DNA of 64,000 nucleotides, taken from Chitinophaga silvisoli (GTDB taxonomy: Bacteria; Bacteroidota; Bacteroidia; Chitinophagales; Chitinophagaceae). The notes under the pieces are model-generated. The model did not search any database. It was not told the DNA's origin and worked only from the letters and a program-made list of their open reading frames with translations. This document shows positions 44,555-53,268 of this stretch, piece after piece (position 1 is the first letter of the stretch; each line of letters starts with the position of its first letter). The DNA is taken from the NCBI RefSeq assembly GCF_003412465.1, contig NZ_QTJV01000010.1:248001-312000 (forward strand). The letters run 5' to 3'. Both the position numbers and the translations under genes were made by a program.

Positions 44555-46672
44555 ATGGCATATAATGCACTGACAAAAACAGTTGATACAATCACAGAAC
44601 TTAGAACACTTAAAGGTGTTGCTGGTACTGCTGCCCGGGTACAGACCCTGGGTGGTGCGGCTGCCGGTGATGGAAAGGGAGGATGGTATCTTTGGGACAA
44701 TGCGTCTACAGCTACTGACGATGGCGTAAATAATATCAAGGTTACCGGAGTCACTACGGGCAGATATATCCGAATTGCAGATAATGGGGCCACATTGCAT
44801 ACAGACAATGCGATGATGCGCCTGGGTAATTTTGCTTACGATGCGCTGGATCCAAATAATGGCGAATATGTAAACTTTAAAAAGGAAACAGCGGTCGCAG
44901 ATGGTACTCCTATTGTCGGAGGAATGCTTGAGAATGTGCTTCTGAAGCAGATGGCTGGTGAGTATTTTATGCGGGTGATACCTTTTGCTGTGAGCATTGA
45001 GTGGTTTGGTGGCAAAGGAGATTATGACGCACGGCATGATGTAGGAACTGCCAATGATGCTGCTTTTCAGCAGATGTTGAATACTATGGCCTACTATGAG
45101 CGATTCGTCTACGCATCCGAAAATATCAGGTGGTGGGGAAGTGCCTTTGTCGCCTACATTCCGAAAGGGAATTGGCTTTTTACCCAGAAGAAATTCACAA
45201 TTCAGACTAATAATTACTATAGTGACGATAACCCGCATGTGGCTCACAGGGGAATCAAGATCATGGGTGATGGGAAATACCTGACAAATATTTTCTTTAA
45301 ATGCCCGGAGTCAGGCAATGGCACTGATAACTACTGGTTCTATAACCAGAACAGTGTTCGCGACATGCTTTTTACAGGACTTAGATTTACAGGGGTAACA
45401 GGTACTGAACGCTTATATTCTTACTATTCAGAAGGCTCAGCATCCTCCCTGTCTTTCGTGGAATGTGCATTTGATGGCAATTTCAAAGTCGGTATTGATG
45501 TAACAGGAAATACCAACTGCTCTGAAAACAGGTTTACCCGTTGTTCATTTAAAAATTTCCAGGAGGGGCAGGTAGCAATCAATATCAATAACCTGCAGTC
45601 TGTAAACTGGGCATTTGATACCTGTGATGCAGAAGGTATAGCCGGGACCTTAATCAATGTGACAGCAGGTGGGGCTATTAACTGGACAAATGGATCTATT
45701 ATTTCAACCGGTAATGGAACCATCCTGAAACTGACTGACACTACCGGCGCAGGAATAGGTGCCAACAACGGAACTTTTACATTTACCGGTGTTAAAACGG
45801 AGATAAGAGATAAGTCAAAATTTATTGATTGTAATGCAGTCGCAGGGATTATAACGCTGCAAAACTGTTTTATGGAAATTAATAATGCGGCCAGTGCATT
45901 GAAGAAAGCATGGGCTACCGATATTACTTATGCTGTTGGAGATGTAGTGTACATCGGTGGCACCAGGGGCAGGGCCTATACCGCCCTGGTAGCACATACC
46001 TCGGATGCAACAACCCAACCAGGTGTGGGCAGTGCCTGGACCACTTACTGGTCTCCTAACTACGAGATAGATATGACTACGGGTATCCTTAGAATAAATG
46101 GCGGTAAGTGCAGTGCGCAAATTGCTATGCGATACAAGACGAGCGATGTCATCACAGGTCAGGGGCCCAAATTGTTTGTAAATGGTACCTACATCGACCG
46201 GCAACCAGCGGACCTGGTTGATTTTGTCAACACAGACAATACTACGAATACGGCAAGTATCCCTAAAGCATCATTCGTCAACATGACATCAGGTACGGGT
46301 CTGAATGCACCTTATGATGTATCGCTGAATCACCGTGCCGGTTACAATCTGACTACTGTCAATCCAAAGACATTCATCTACCGTTTTAATGCCTATGCTA
46401 CGGCCGGACTGCCTGGAGCAGGCTCCACAGGTAGTTTCCAGCTGCCAAGAGGTGCCACCATACTGGAAGCAGGAATTGTATCAGAAGCTGGGCTGCTTAC
46501 GGCAACCTATACGATCAGCAACAGCGAAAAGACTTTCTTATCCGCTTCCGGCTTTGAAAGCATTGCTGCTGAAATAAAGCCTTATGTGATTGATACAGAC
46601 GCAAAACGCAGCATATCAATTACCAGCAACGGCCTGGCTAAACAAGGATTCGTTTACATTATATACAATTAA
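44555..46672 (+). CDS. Tailspike-like beta-helix protein with chitin-binding-like module
   Basis: The 705-residue protein begins without a signal peptide (MAYNALTKTVDTITELRTLK). Residues about 1-90 with GGWYLWDNAS and TTGRYIRIADNG resemble the head-binding part of phage tailspikes. From about 145 (IEWFGGKGD and AYIPKGNWLF) to 440 it shows the pattern of a right-handed beta-helix of the pectate-lyase-3 type. At about 450-500 is a module with WATDITYAVGDVVYIGG, YTALVAHTSD and WTTYW spacing, very like family 5/12 chitin-binding modules. A further beta domain ends the protein. It follows the GlcNAc operon, so binding of chitin or another amino-sugar polymer is a reasonable idea. No lytic residues can be named. 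Confidence 0.7.
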   Translation: MAYNALTKTVDTITELRTLKGVAGTAARVQTLGGAAAGDGKGGWYLWDNASTATDDGVNNIKVTGVTTGRYIRIADNGATLHTDNAMMRLGNFAYDALDPNNGEYVNFKKETAVADGTPIVGGMLENVLLKQMAGEYFMRVIPFAVSIEWFGGKGDYDARHDVGTANDAAFQQMLNTMAYYERFVYASENIRWWGSAFVAYIPKGNWLFTQKKFTIQTNNYYSDDNPHVAHRGIKIMGDGKYLTNIFFKCPESGNGTDNYWFYNQNSVRDMLFTGLRFTGVTGTERLYSYYSEGSASSLSFVECAFDGNFKVGIDVTGNTNCSENRFTRCSFKNFQEGQVAININNLQSVNWAFDTCDAEGIAGTLINVTAGGAINWTNGSIISTGNGTILKLTDTTGAGIGANNGTFTFTGVKTEIRDKSKFIDCNAVAGIITLQNCFMEINNAASALKKAWATDITYAVGDVVYIGGTRGRAYTALVAHTSDATTQPGVGSAWTTYWSPNYEIDMTTGILRINGGKCSAQIAMRYKTSDVITGQGPKLFVNGTYIDRQPADLVDFVNTDNTTNTASIPKASFVNMTSGTGLNAPYDVSLNHRAGYNLTTVNPKTFIYRFNAYATAGLPGAGSTGSFQLPRGATILEAGIVSEAGLLTATYTISNSEKTFLSASGFESIAAEIKPYVIDTDAKRSISITSNGLAKQGFVYIIYN

Positions 46673-46674
46673 TC

Positions 46675-47058
46675 ATGAGCGATTTAGCAAGTAAAATATT
46701 TGAAGACATAAGGGTAAAAAAACTCATCGGCAACTCAGGAACACCCACCGCTACTATTGGCAGTAGCTTTACAGGCACAGTTGCTGTATCCGGCAATGAC
46801 ATGGCGGGCACTGTAACAGTTACAATCACTGCGGCTACTTCATTTCCTACATTGGCACCCTATTTTCAATTAAACTTTAATACAGCTTATGCTACAGCCC
46901 CTGCTGTATTGTTCTGGCCGGCAAATGCCTCAGCGGCACTACTGAGTGGTATATACACCAAGCTACCGACTACAACCAGCGTACAGCTGGCATCAGCAAA
47001 TGCCGGCACAGCACCCGCATCAGCTACCTATGTCTGGCATTATCATGTAATACAATAA
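46675..47058 (+). CDS. Small beta-rich tail-associated-like protein
   Basis: The 127-residue protein starts MSDLASKIFEDIRVKKLIG without a signal peptide and is then rich in Thr, Ala and Ser with alternating hydrophobic residues (GTVTVTITAATSFPT), ending VWHYHVIQ. Proteins of this kind follow tailspike-like genes. It might be a cap or chaperone of the beta-helix fibre. It lies 2 bp after the 705-residue gene. The three-gene set has no phage packaging or head genes around it. Confidence 0.6.
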   Translation: MSDLASKIFEDIRVKKLIGNSGTPTATIGSSFTGTVAVSGNDMAGTVTVTITAATSFPTLAPYFQLNFNTAYATAPAVLFWPANASAALLSGIYTKLPTTTSVQLASANAGTAPASATYVWHYHVIQ

Positions 47059-47060
47059 TG

Positions 47061-47510
47061 TTAAATAGAAACATCGATACTTACATTGATATTCCCGCTT
47101 GTGGCTTTTGAATAAGGGCAGGTTTCATGTGCAGCCGCAACTATCTGCTTAGCCGCTTCTTCGCTAAAACCCGGCAGGTTGATTTGTAAATGTGCCAGCA
47201 GATGGAAGCCATTGTCCCCGGTAGTCAATGCAATATCTGTATCAATCGAAAGATCTGCCGGTAAAGTAAAGCCCATACTGGCAGCGTTGTGTTGCATGGC
47301 ACCAATGAAACAGGCAGACCAACCTGCTGCGAGTAATTGTTCGGGGTTAGTGCCCGGACCTTTACTCCCCGGTGCTGTCAATGCTGTTTGTAACCGGCCA
47401 TCATCGCTTTTCGCATAGCCTTCACGGCCACCGCTTACATGGACCCTGCCGGTGTATAATACTTTTTTAATAACAATTGGTGTTGAGGCAAATACGTTGA
47501 TCTGTTGCAT
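47061..47510 (-). CDS. ohr: Organic hydroperoxide resistance protein
   Basis: The 149-residue protein belongs to the OsmC/Ohr family and the Ohr branch. It has VHVSGGREGYAKSDDG, NPEQLLAAGWSACF with the peroxidatic cysteine, and HETCPYSKAT with the resolving cysteine. It reduces organic hydroperoxides in the cytoplasm using a dithiol cofactor. It is a single gene, convergent with the tail-like trio (2 bp between the stops). No OhrR-type regulator is adjacent. Confidence 0.95.
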   Translation of the reverse strand: MQQINVFASTPIVIKKVLYTGRVHVSGGREGYAKSDDGRLQTALTAPGSKGPGTNPEQLLAAGWSACFIGAMQHNAASMGFTLPADLSIDTDIALTTGDNGFHLLAHLQINLPGFSEEAAKQIVAAAHETCPYSKATSGNINVSIDVSI

Positions 47511-47603
47511 AATATTAAATTTTATGCCTCAAAAGTAGATGGGATCGTATCCAGGGGCAAGGCCGGGTATCCTGAGCCGGACATTTTAGATGCTAAAACC
47601 CGA

Positions 47604-47638
47604 AAAGAAGGAGTTGGATTATATCCGGCTCCTTCTTT
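47604..47638 (-). terminator. Hairpin terminator after the 127-residue hypothetical gene
   Basis: AAGAAGGAG (47605-47613) pairs with CTCCTTCTT (47629-47637), loop of 15 bases. On the minus strand, reading away from the gene that ends at 47675, the hairpin is followed by TTCGGGTTTT. It separates that gene from ohr. Confidence 0.6.
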
Positions 47639-47674
47639 GTCGTTGAAAAAGTGAATTGTGTCACCACAAATAAT

Positions 47675-48058
47675 TTACCCGGGAATTTCTGTCGAAATCA
47701 AATGCCGTTGTATCAGCCTGCAACGTCTTTCCGGGGCATGCCCTCCAAACTCATTATATACAAAATACAGACCACCATCCTGACCGTAACGGTAAATATG
47801 ACATCCGAAAAAAGGATACCAGGCCAGTGCAATAGGAGCATCAGCCTGCCAGTACTTGTCTCTATAAGGCATGTTCGACGTGGGCCCTCCTTCATTATCA
47901 AATTTTCCTATCAATACAAGTTGTTCCTCGTCTGCTTTTTCCAGTTCGGCCCATCCGAGATATTTAGAATAAATCGGGTCGTTATACTTAACAATTTCCT
48001 CGTCAGGTATCAGGTACATCAATTGGTTCCGGTTTATTTTGCTCATCTTAGGGATCAT
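47675..48058 (-). CDS. Hypothetical cytoplasmic protein
   Basis: The 127-residue protein has no signal peptide or membrane segment. It is rich in aromatic residues (YWQADAPIALAWYPFFGCHI, YFVYNEFGGHAPERRC). Such compact proteins in Bacteroidota are often uncharacterised DUF families, and I do not recognise this one. A start at the ATG at 48046 (MSKINRN) is equally possible. It is a monocistronic gene, divergent from the ECF sigma gene. Confidence 0.55.
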   Translation of the reverse strand: MIPKMSKINRNQLMYLIPDEEIVKYNDPIYSKYLGWAELEKADEEQLVLIGKFDNEGGPTSNMPYRDKYWQADAPIALAWYPFFGCHIYRYGQDGGLYFVYNEFGGHAPERRCRLIQRHLISTEIPG

Positions 48059-48249
48059 ATTCGCAAAGCTAATAATTGTAGCAGGTTTTTATCGAAAATT
48101 GAAGGGTGGTATACAAACTTCTCGTTTTATTGCTAACTTACTGCCCAGTAACCCGAATGAGACCGTAAATAACTATTAAATGACCTGTTTAATGGAATAT
48201 TTGTTTGTTGTCAATATTGTAGCTGTCATTTAATCAAATTGCAGGATTA

Positions 48250-48825
48250 ATGCTTAAACCAGAAGAATCCTTATTGGAACTATTCCACGACATTGGCTCA
48301 GGCAAGGAAACGGCCTTCAATGAGCTATTCATGGTATATTATGAAAAGCTGGTCCTGTTTGCAAAGTATTACGTTAAACAAAACGAAAGTGCGGAAGAGC
48401 TTGTTTCTGCTTTTTTTGTCAGGTTATGGCTTAAAAGAGAACAGTTAACAGCCGTCTCCAATCCAGCCGGGTTTTTATACAACGGAGTCAAAAATGCCGC
48501 TTTAAATCATCTGAGAGATCAGCAAAAACACAATATAGTGATCGGAGAACAGGAAGCGGGAGAATTGTTTCAGTTTACCGAAGAGGGCATTGCCTCCGAA
48601 TTAGTTGATCAAAAAGAATTACAGCAACAGCTCAGCATGGCTATTGCATCCTTGCCCGAACAGCGTCAGCTCATCTTCCGCCTCGTCAGGGAGGACGGCC
48701 TTAAATGTAAAGAAGTCGCCATATTACTGGAACTATCCGTCAGAACCGTTGAAAATCAGGTGTACCAGGCTGTTAAATCCCTGGCCGAAACCATGAAATC
48801 CTACCTGGGTTATCTTCCCAAATAA
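48250..48825 (+). CDS. ECF-type RNA polymerase sigma factor
   Basis: The 191-residue protein has region 2 (AFNELFMVYYEKLVLFAKYYV and ESAEELVSAFFVRLW, quoted in parts) and region 4 (SLPEQRQLIFRLVREDGLKCKEVA followed by LELSVRTVENQVYQA, in parts). It is of the Bacteroidota FecI-like group. The next genes are a FecR-type anti-sigma factor and a TonB receptor with an STN signalling domain, so it should be released when the receptor binds its ligand and should activate that receptor's transcription. Confidence 0.93.
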   Translation: MLKPEESLLELFHDIGSGKETAFNELFMVYYEKLVLFAKYYVKQNESAEELVSAFFVRLWLKREQLTAVSNPAGFLYNGVKNAALNHLRDQQKHNIVIGEQEAGELFQFTEEGIASELVDQKELQQQLSMAIASLPEQRQLIFRLVREDGLKCKEVAILLELSVRTVENQVYQAVKSLAETMKSYLGYLPK

Positions 48826-48906
48826 TTATTTTAAAAAAATAGAGGTATTCGATAAGTAGTTGACCTTTTTTCAGTGTCATTATTAATGAGCTGTAAACAA
48901 TTACTT

Positions 48907-49923
48907 ATGGACCGCGATCATTTTATTGCACTTTACACAAAGAAACTGACAGGTGACCTCTCAGCAGCGGAGCAGGCGGAATTACGACAGGTAATGGCTG
49001 ACAACGAGGAACTGAGGCTTCTGGCCATAGAGCTGGACAACTTTCAACCTGCAACAGCTGCTACTCCCCATGTGAAACACCGCTTAAATGAGGTTTGGGC
49101 TGAAATCAGGTTACAGGAGCAAGAGGCAGCGGCACCTGCAGTCAAACCACTGAAACGTATTGGTTACCTGTGGCAGAAAATAGCAGCGGGCTTGCTATTG
49201 ATGCTGACAGTCGGCGCTGGCTTATTTTATAAGTTTCGGCAGACCGATAAACCAGTTACCTATACTACCCTGTCAGCCAGTGGTGAGAAGATTTTCCAGG
49301 TCTTACCTGATGGTACAAAAGTCTGGTTAAACCGATCCTCCCAGATCCGGTATAGTGAAAACTTTGGTACCAAAGAAAGAGAAATCTTCCTCAACGGGGA
49401 AGCCTTCTTTGATGTTGCCGCCAATGCAGCAGTACCCATGCTGATCCATGCGCGGAATATTGATGTACAGGTATTGGGCACAGCCTTCAATATTGATGCC
49501 TACGAAAGCAATAAGCATATAGAAGTAACCCTGGTAAACGGAAGGGTAGAGGTGGTAAGTCATGAACAACAGGAACGCAAAATTCTGCTGAACAAAAGTA
49601 AGAAGCTCATCATCCCCGTGGAGCCGGCTACTGTTACCCTGGCACAAACCGACTGGAAAGTAACAGCTCTGAAAGACCTCAGGACCAGTGACATCAAGTG
49701 GGCCAGCGATACCTTAGTATTCCGGAAGCAGCCTATGATAGATCTTTCCGCCCAGCTGGAACTGAAATATGGTGTCCGGATCGTTATCCACAACCCTCAT
49801 CTGAAAACTGTCCGTTTCAGTGGAACCCTGGCCGATGCCAGTCTGCAGGATGCACTCGAAGCCCTGAAGTTGTCTAACCCATTTACATACACCATAGAGA
49901 ATAACATAGTTAATATCCATTAA
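48907..49923 (+). CDS. FecR-family anti-sigma factor
   Basis: Read from the ATG at 48907 the protein has 338 residues. The first 90 are cytoplasmic and helical (MDRDHFIALYTKKLTGDLS). One membrane segment follows (IAAGLLLMLTVGAGLFY, about 92-110), then the periplasmic FecR domain (LPDGTKVWLNRSSQIRY, NGEAFFDVA, about 120-220) and a C-terminal STN-like domain (about 270-338). An ATG at 48886 would add seven residues. It passes a signal from the periplasm to the ECF sigma factor encoded 81 bp upstream. The TonB receptor gene follows after 13 bp. Confidence 0.93.
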   Translation: MDRDHFIALYTKKLTGDLSAAEQAELRQVMADNEELRLLAIELDNFQPATAATPHVKHRLNEVWAEIRLQEQEAAAPAVKPLKRIGYLWQKIAAGLLLMLTVGAGLFYKFRQTDKPVTYTTLSASGEKIFQVLPDGTKVWLNRSSQIRYSENFGTKEREIFLNGEAFFDVAANAAVPMLIHARNIDVQVLGTAFNIDAYESNKHIEVTLVNGRVEVVSHEQQERKILLNKSKKLIIPVEPATVTLAQTDWKVTALKDLRTSDIKWASDTLVFRKQPMIDLSAQLELKYGVRIVIHNPHLKTVRFSGTLADASLQDALEALKLSNPFTYTIENNIVNIH

Positions 49924-49936
49924 AAAGATAACGATC

Positions 49937-52624
49937 ATGAAGATCCTAAAGTCCTCACTTTTTGCCCTGTTTTTGTTTACCTGCAGTATTGGTACTGCCC
50001 AAAGTAGAAAGGTTTCTATTTCAGTCAATGATCAGCCCCTTAAGACAGTATTGGCCACTATACAACAACAGAGTCGTTATAATATTATTTATAGTGATGA
50101 TGTGGTGCAGGATGGTATAAAGGTGACTATTAAAGTAGCCGATGCACCTGTCAGCGAAGTTCTTCGTCAGTTGCTGAAACCCCATCATCTGACTTATAAA
50201 CAATCTACGGAAGATATGATCGTGATCTTTAAAGATACCCTTGCCGTAAGTGGTCACCAGATCAGTGGAAGTGTTACAGATCAGCAGGGGAACCCTATGG
50301 TTGCAGCTGGTATCATCCTCCAGTTGAAATCAGATAGTTCTGTAGTGAAAACTGCACTATCCGACGATAAGGGTGAATTTGTATTATCAGATATCAAAGA
50401 GGGCCAGTATTATTTGCAGGCCACCTATGTGACATTTGTCCCTTTTGTAAAAGAGGTGGCTGTGAATAACGGGGACCAGGCCGTTGGAAGGATTACATTG
50501 GTGTCAGGTGATAAGGTCCTGAAATCAGTAGAAGTGGTTGGCAAAAAGGCCTTTATTGAACAACAGATTGACCGTGTGGTAGTGAACGTACACAGCCTGG
50601 TATCTAATGAAGGAGCTAATGCATTGGAAGTGTTGGCAAAGTCACCCGGAGTAATCGTTGATGAAAACGGGAATATCACTTTTAAAGGGAAGTCAGGTGT
50701 GATGGTGCTGATCGATGATAAGCCTACATATCTGTCATCAGAAAACCTGGCCACTTATCTGAAATCCCTGCCTTCATCAGCGCTGGATAAGATAGAATTA
50801 ATGTCTAATCCGCCGGCAAAGTACGATGCAGCCGGTAATGCCGGGCTGATTAATATACGCACCCGCACAACGAAAGTAACAGGTTTCAACGCGACTATTT
50901 CCGGTTCCGCAGGACAGGCAATTTATCCCCGGCATACAGAGAATATCAACCTCAATTACAGGATTAATAAAGTAAACCTCTTTGCAAATGCCGGTTATAA
51001 CGAGCGAAAAGCTTACAGGATCCTGGATTTGCAGAGAAACTACTTCGATAGTGAAAGTAAACCTGAGTCTGCATTCAAGCAAAAGTCTTATTTCAGACCT
51101 GTAACAAAGAACCCAACTGTTAAAGCAGGAATGGATTTTTATGCTTCTCCTAAGACAACCATTGGTGTTGTCCTGAACTGGTCTGTAACTGACAAGAAGG
51201 AGAATAGTCCTGTCTACAGTTCCATGTATAACGGACAGGGTGTACTTGATAGTACGATTACTGCGGATAACAATACAAGCAGCAAATTTACCAATACTGG
51301 TGTGAACCTGAACTTTGGTCACAAGTTCGATTCTACCGGGAAGACGCTGACATTTGACTTTGACTATGTAGGATACCGGTCAAAGAAAAATCAGTCTTTT
51401 CTGAACAATACATATAATCCCGCTGGTGCTTTAATTACTACGGAGCACATTACCAACAGTCTTCCGGCTGATATCGATATCTATGCCGCCAAGAGTGATT
51501 ATACACATCCACTGAAAAAGGGAGGAAAGGTAGAAGCTGGGGTGAAAGGCAGTTATGTGAATACCGACAATACAGCCCGTTATTTTAACGTGGTGGATAA
51601 TAAGGAGACATTTGATGATAGCCGTAGCAACCGTTTTTTTTATAAAGAGAAAATAGCAGCAGCTTATCTGAATTTCAATAAAGATTACAAACGCTTTTCC
51701 CTCCAGCTTGGCCTGAGGGCGGAACACACAAATGTCAACGGTCATCAGACGGGCAACTCAGTGCAACCTGATTCGGCATTTACTCAGAATTATCTCAGTA
51801 TCTTTCCAACCGCTTATGTGTCATACAAACTGGATTCTACTGGTAATCACAAGCTGAACGCATCTTATGGCCGTCGTATCGGGCGACCTTATTACCAGGA
51901 TCTGAACCCGTTTATCAATATCATTGACAAGTTCACCTACTTTTCAGGTAATCCCTTTCTGAAACCGCAGTTCTCCAGTAATTACGAGTTGACCTATAGC
52001 TATAAAAGTATTTTCAATACTACTTTGTTATATAACTACAGCAGTAATATACAGACAGAAACGATTGAACAGGATGGTAATATTTTCATAAGCCGGGCCG
52101 GAAATATTGGAAAGAAGGAATATACCGGTATCACCGCTTTTTTATCTTTAAAACCTGCGAAGTGGTGGACGATGAATATTTATAATGAGGTGGTGTATGT
52201 GCATTATAAGGGCAACATTTATAGCAGTAGTCTTGACAGGGGAAAAACATACTGGTATGCCAGTCTTACTAACCAGTTTACATTTGGTAAGGGATGGTCA
52301 GCTGACCTGAGTGGGAATTATCAGACCAGCATCTTGAATGGTCAGTTCGTAAGTGTTCCTACCGGGCAGGTGGGCGCGGGGGTGCAAAAGAAAATATTAA
52401 AGGATAAGGCAACTGTTTATGTAAATGGCCGTGATATCTTCCATACATTCTCACCAAGTGGTAAGATAACGAACATTCCGGGGGCGACTTCAACTTATCA
52501 TAATTACATGGATTCACAGGTTATTACCGTTGGTTTTACTTATAGTTTTGGTAAGGTGATTGCAAATCAGCAGAAACGAAAGACGGGTAGTGCGGAGAGT
52601 GAGGAGAACAGGGTGAAGAGATAG
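49937..52624 (+). CDS. TonB-dependent outer-membrane receptor with STN signalling domain
   Basis: The 895-residue protein has a signal peptide (about 1-21) and an STN domain (about 22-90: PLKTVLATIQQQSRYNIIYS), which in transducers contacts FecR in the periplasm. A carboxypeptidase-regulatory-like domain (about 107-185) and a TonB plug (about 195-290: GVIVDENGNITFKGKSGVMV) come next, then a barrel of the family-3 outer-membrane type. No SusD gene accompanies it, so it is not a standard SusCD pair. A strong terminator follows. Ligand unknown. Confidence 0.9.
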   Translation: MKILKSSLFALFLFTCSIGTAQSRKVSISVNDQPLKTVLATIQQQSRYNIIYSDDVVQDGIKVTIKVADAPVSEVLRQLLKPHHLTYKQSTEDMIVIFKDTLAVSGHQISGSVTDQQGNPMVAAGIILQLKSDSSVVKTALSDDKGEFVLSDIKEGQYYLQATYVTFVPFVKEVAVNNGDQAVGRITLVSGDKVLKSVEVVGKKAFIEQQIDRVVVNVHSLVSNEGANALEVLAKSPGVIVDENGNITFKGKSGVMVLIDDKPTYLSSENLATYLKSLPSSALDKIELMSNPPAKYDAAGNAGLINIRTRTTKVTGFNATISGSAGQAIYPRHTENINLNYRINKVNLFANAGYNERKAYRILDLQRNYFDSESKPESAFKQKSYFRPVTKNPTVKAGMDFYASPKTTIGVVLNWSVTDKKENSPVYSSMYNGQGVLDSTITADNNTSSKFTNTGVNLNFGHKFDSTGKTLTFDFDYVGYRSKKNQSFLNNTYNPAGALITTEHITNSLPADIDIYAAKSDYTHPLKKGGKVEAGVKGSYVNTDNTARYFNVVDNKETFDDSRSNRFFYKEKIAAAYLNFNKDYKRFSLQLGLRAEHTNVNGHQTGNSVQPDSAFTQNYLSIFPTAYVSYKLDSTGNHKLNASYGRRIGRPYYQDLNPFINIIDKFTYFSGNPFLKPQFSSNYELTYSYKSIFNTTLLYNYSSNIQTETIEQDGNIFISRAGNIGKKEYTGITAFLSLKPAKWWTMNIYNEVVYVHYKGNIYSSSLDRGKTYWYASLTNQFTFGKGWSADLSGNYQTSILNGQFVSVPTGQVGAGVQKKILKDKATVYVNGRDIFHTFSPSGKITNIPGATSTYHNYMDSQVITVGFTYSFGKVIANQQKRKTGSAESEENRVKR

Positions 52625-52662
52625 GTGCAAAATGCAATTTGGAACATGAAACTCTTTAAAAG

Positions 52663-52696
52663 AAAAAGGTTGCAGCCTAAAGCTGCAACCTTTTTC
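52663..52696. terminator. Bidirectional terminator between convergent genes
   Basis: AAAAAGGTTGCAGC (52663-52676) pairs perfectly with GCTGCAACCTTTTT (52682-52695) around a five-base loop. T-rich sequence follows on both strands. It serves the STN receptor gene (plus) and the secreted paralog ending at 52698 (minus). Confidence 0.92.
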
Positions 52697-52697
52697 T

Positions 52698-53234
52698 TTA
52701 ATCACCATAAGTCAGGAAGATCCTCACCGGAGTAGGATAACTTTGCCCGGAAGCAATCGGCAATGGCGCTGTATAGGTATATGCACCTGCAGGTACACTT
52801 ACGGTTACAGTCTGCCCGTTTCCGACGGACACCGTAGGCCCGTAAAAGAAGGTTTCTGAGGTGCCGTTAGCTTTAGTAAACGCGAGGCCAATCCTCACTT
52901 TTTCAGTTGATCCATTGGCATTATAAATTGTAGCAGTGTAACCGGACAATACCTGGATGGTCATAGGCGTAAACAAGGTAGGGTCAGACCAATAGGCACC
53001 GTAAGAAAACTGGCCGGCAGGATTGGTGTAGTAACCACCCGGCGCATAATTGGTCCAGCTTTCCGTTACTCCCGGGGAGGTCGTCTGCGATGTTGTAATA
53101 CCAATGTTGATCGTCTGGATCACAGAGTACGTTACAAAACCACTGGCTGATACAATGTAATACTTGTCTGGAGGGGCTGCTTTGGCAAACAGAGAGCAAA
53201 CGCAAACCAACAACAAAATGATCGTTTTTTTCAT
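52698..53234 (-). CDS. Small secreted protein, paralog family member 1
   Basis: The 178-residue protein has a signal peptide (MKKTIILLLVCVCSLFAKA) and no lipobox. The mature part is beta-rich, with TSQTTSPGVTESWTNYAPGG, QFSYGAYWSDPTLFTP and VSVPAGAYTYT. These three phrases recur in the two other small secreted proteins at 55989 and 56684, so they form a family I do not recognise. A carbohydrate- or surface-binding function is possible. It lies 34 bp after the TonB-type receptor gene on the same strand. Confidence 0.75.
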   Translation of the reverse strand: MKKTIILLLVCVCSLFAKAAPPDKYYIVSASGFVTYSVIQTINIGITTSQTTSPGVTESWTNYAPGGYYTNPAGQFSYGAYWSDPTLFTPMTIQVLSGYTATIYNANGSTEKVRIGLAFTKANGTSETFFYGPTVSVGNGQTVTVSVPAGAYTYTAPLPIASGQSYPTPVRIFLTYGD

Positions 53235-53268
53235 GTGGAGGGATTTGGGTTAAAAATTGAAATTTTGG

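Noticed and set aside
25972..47058. A prophage covering the tail-collar and tailspike-like genes
   Set aside because: No integrase, terminase, portal, capsid, lysis or replication genes are seen, and metabolic and secretion genes lie in between.
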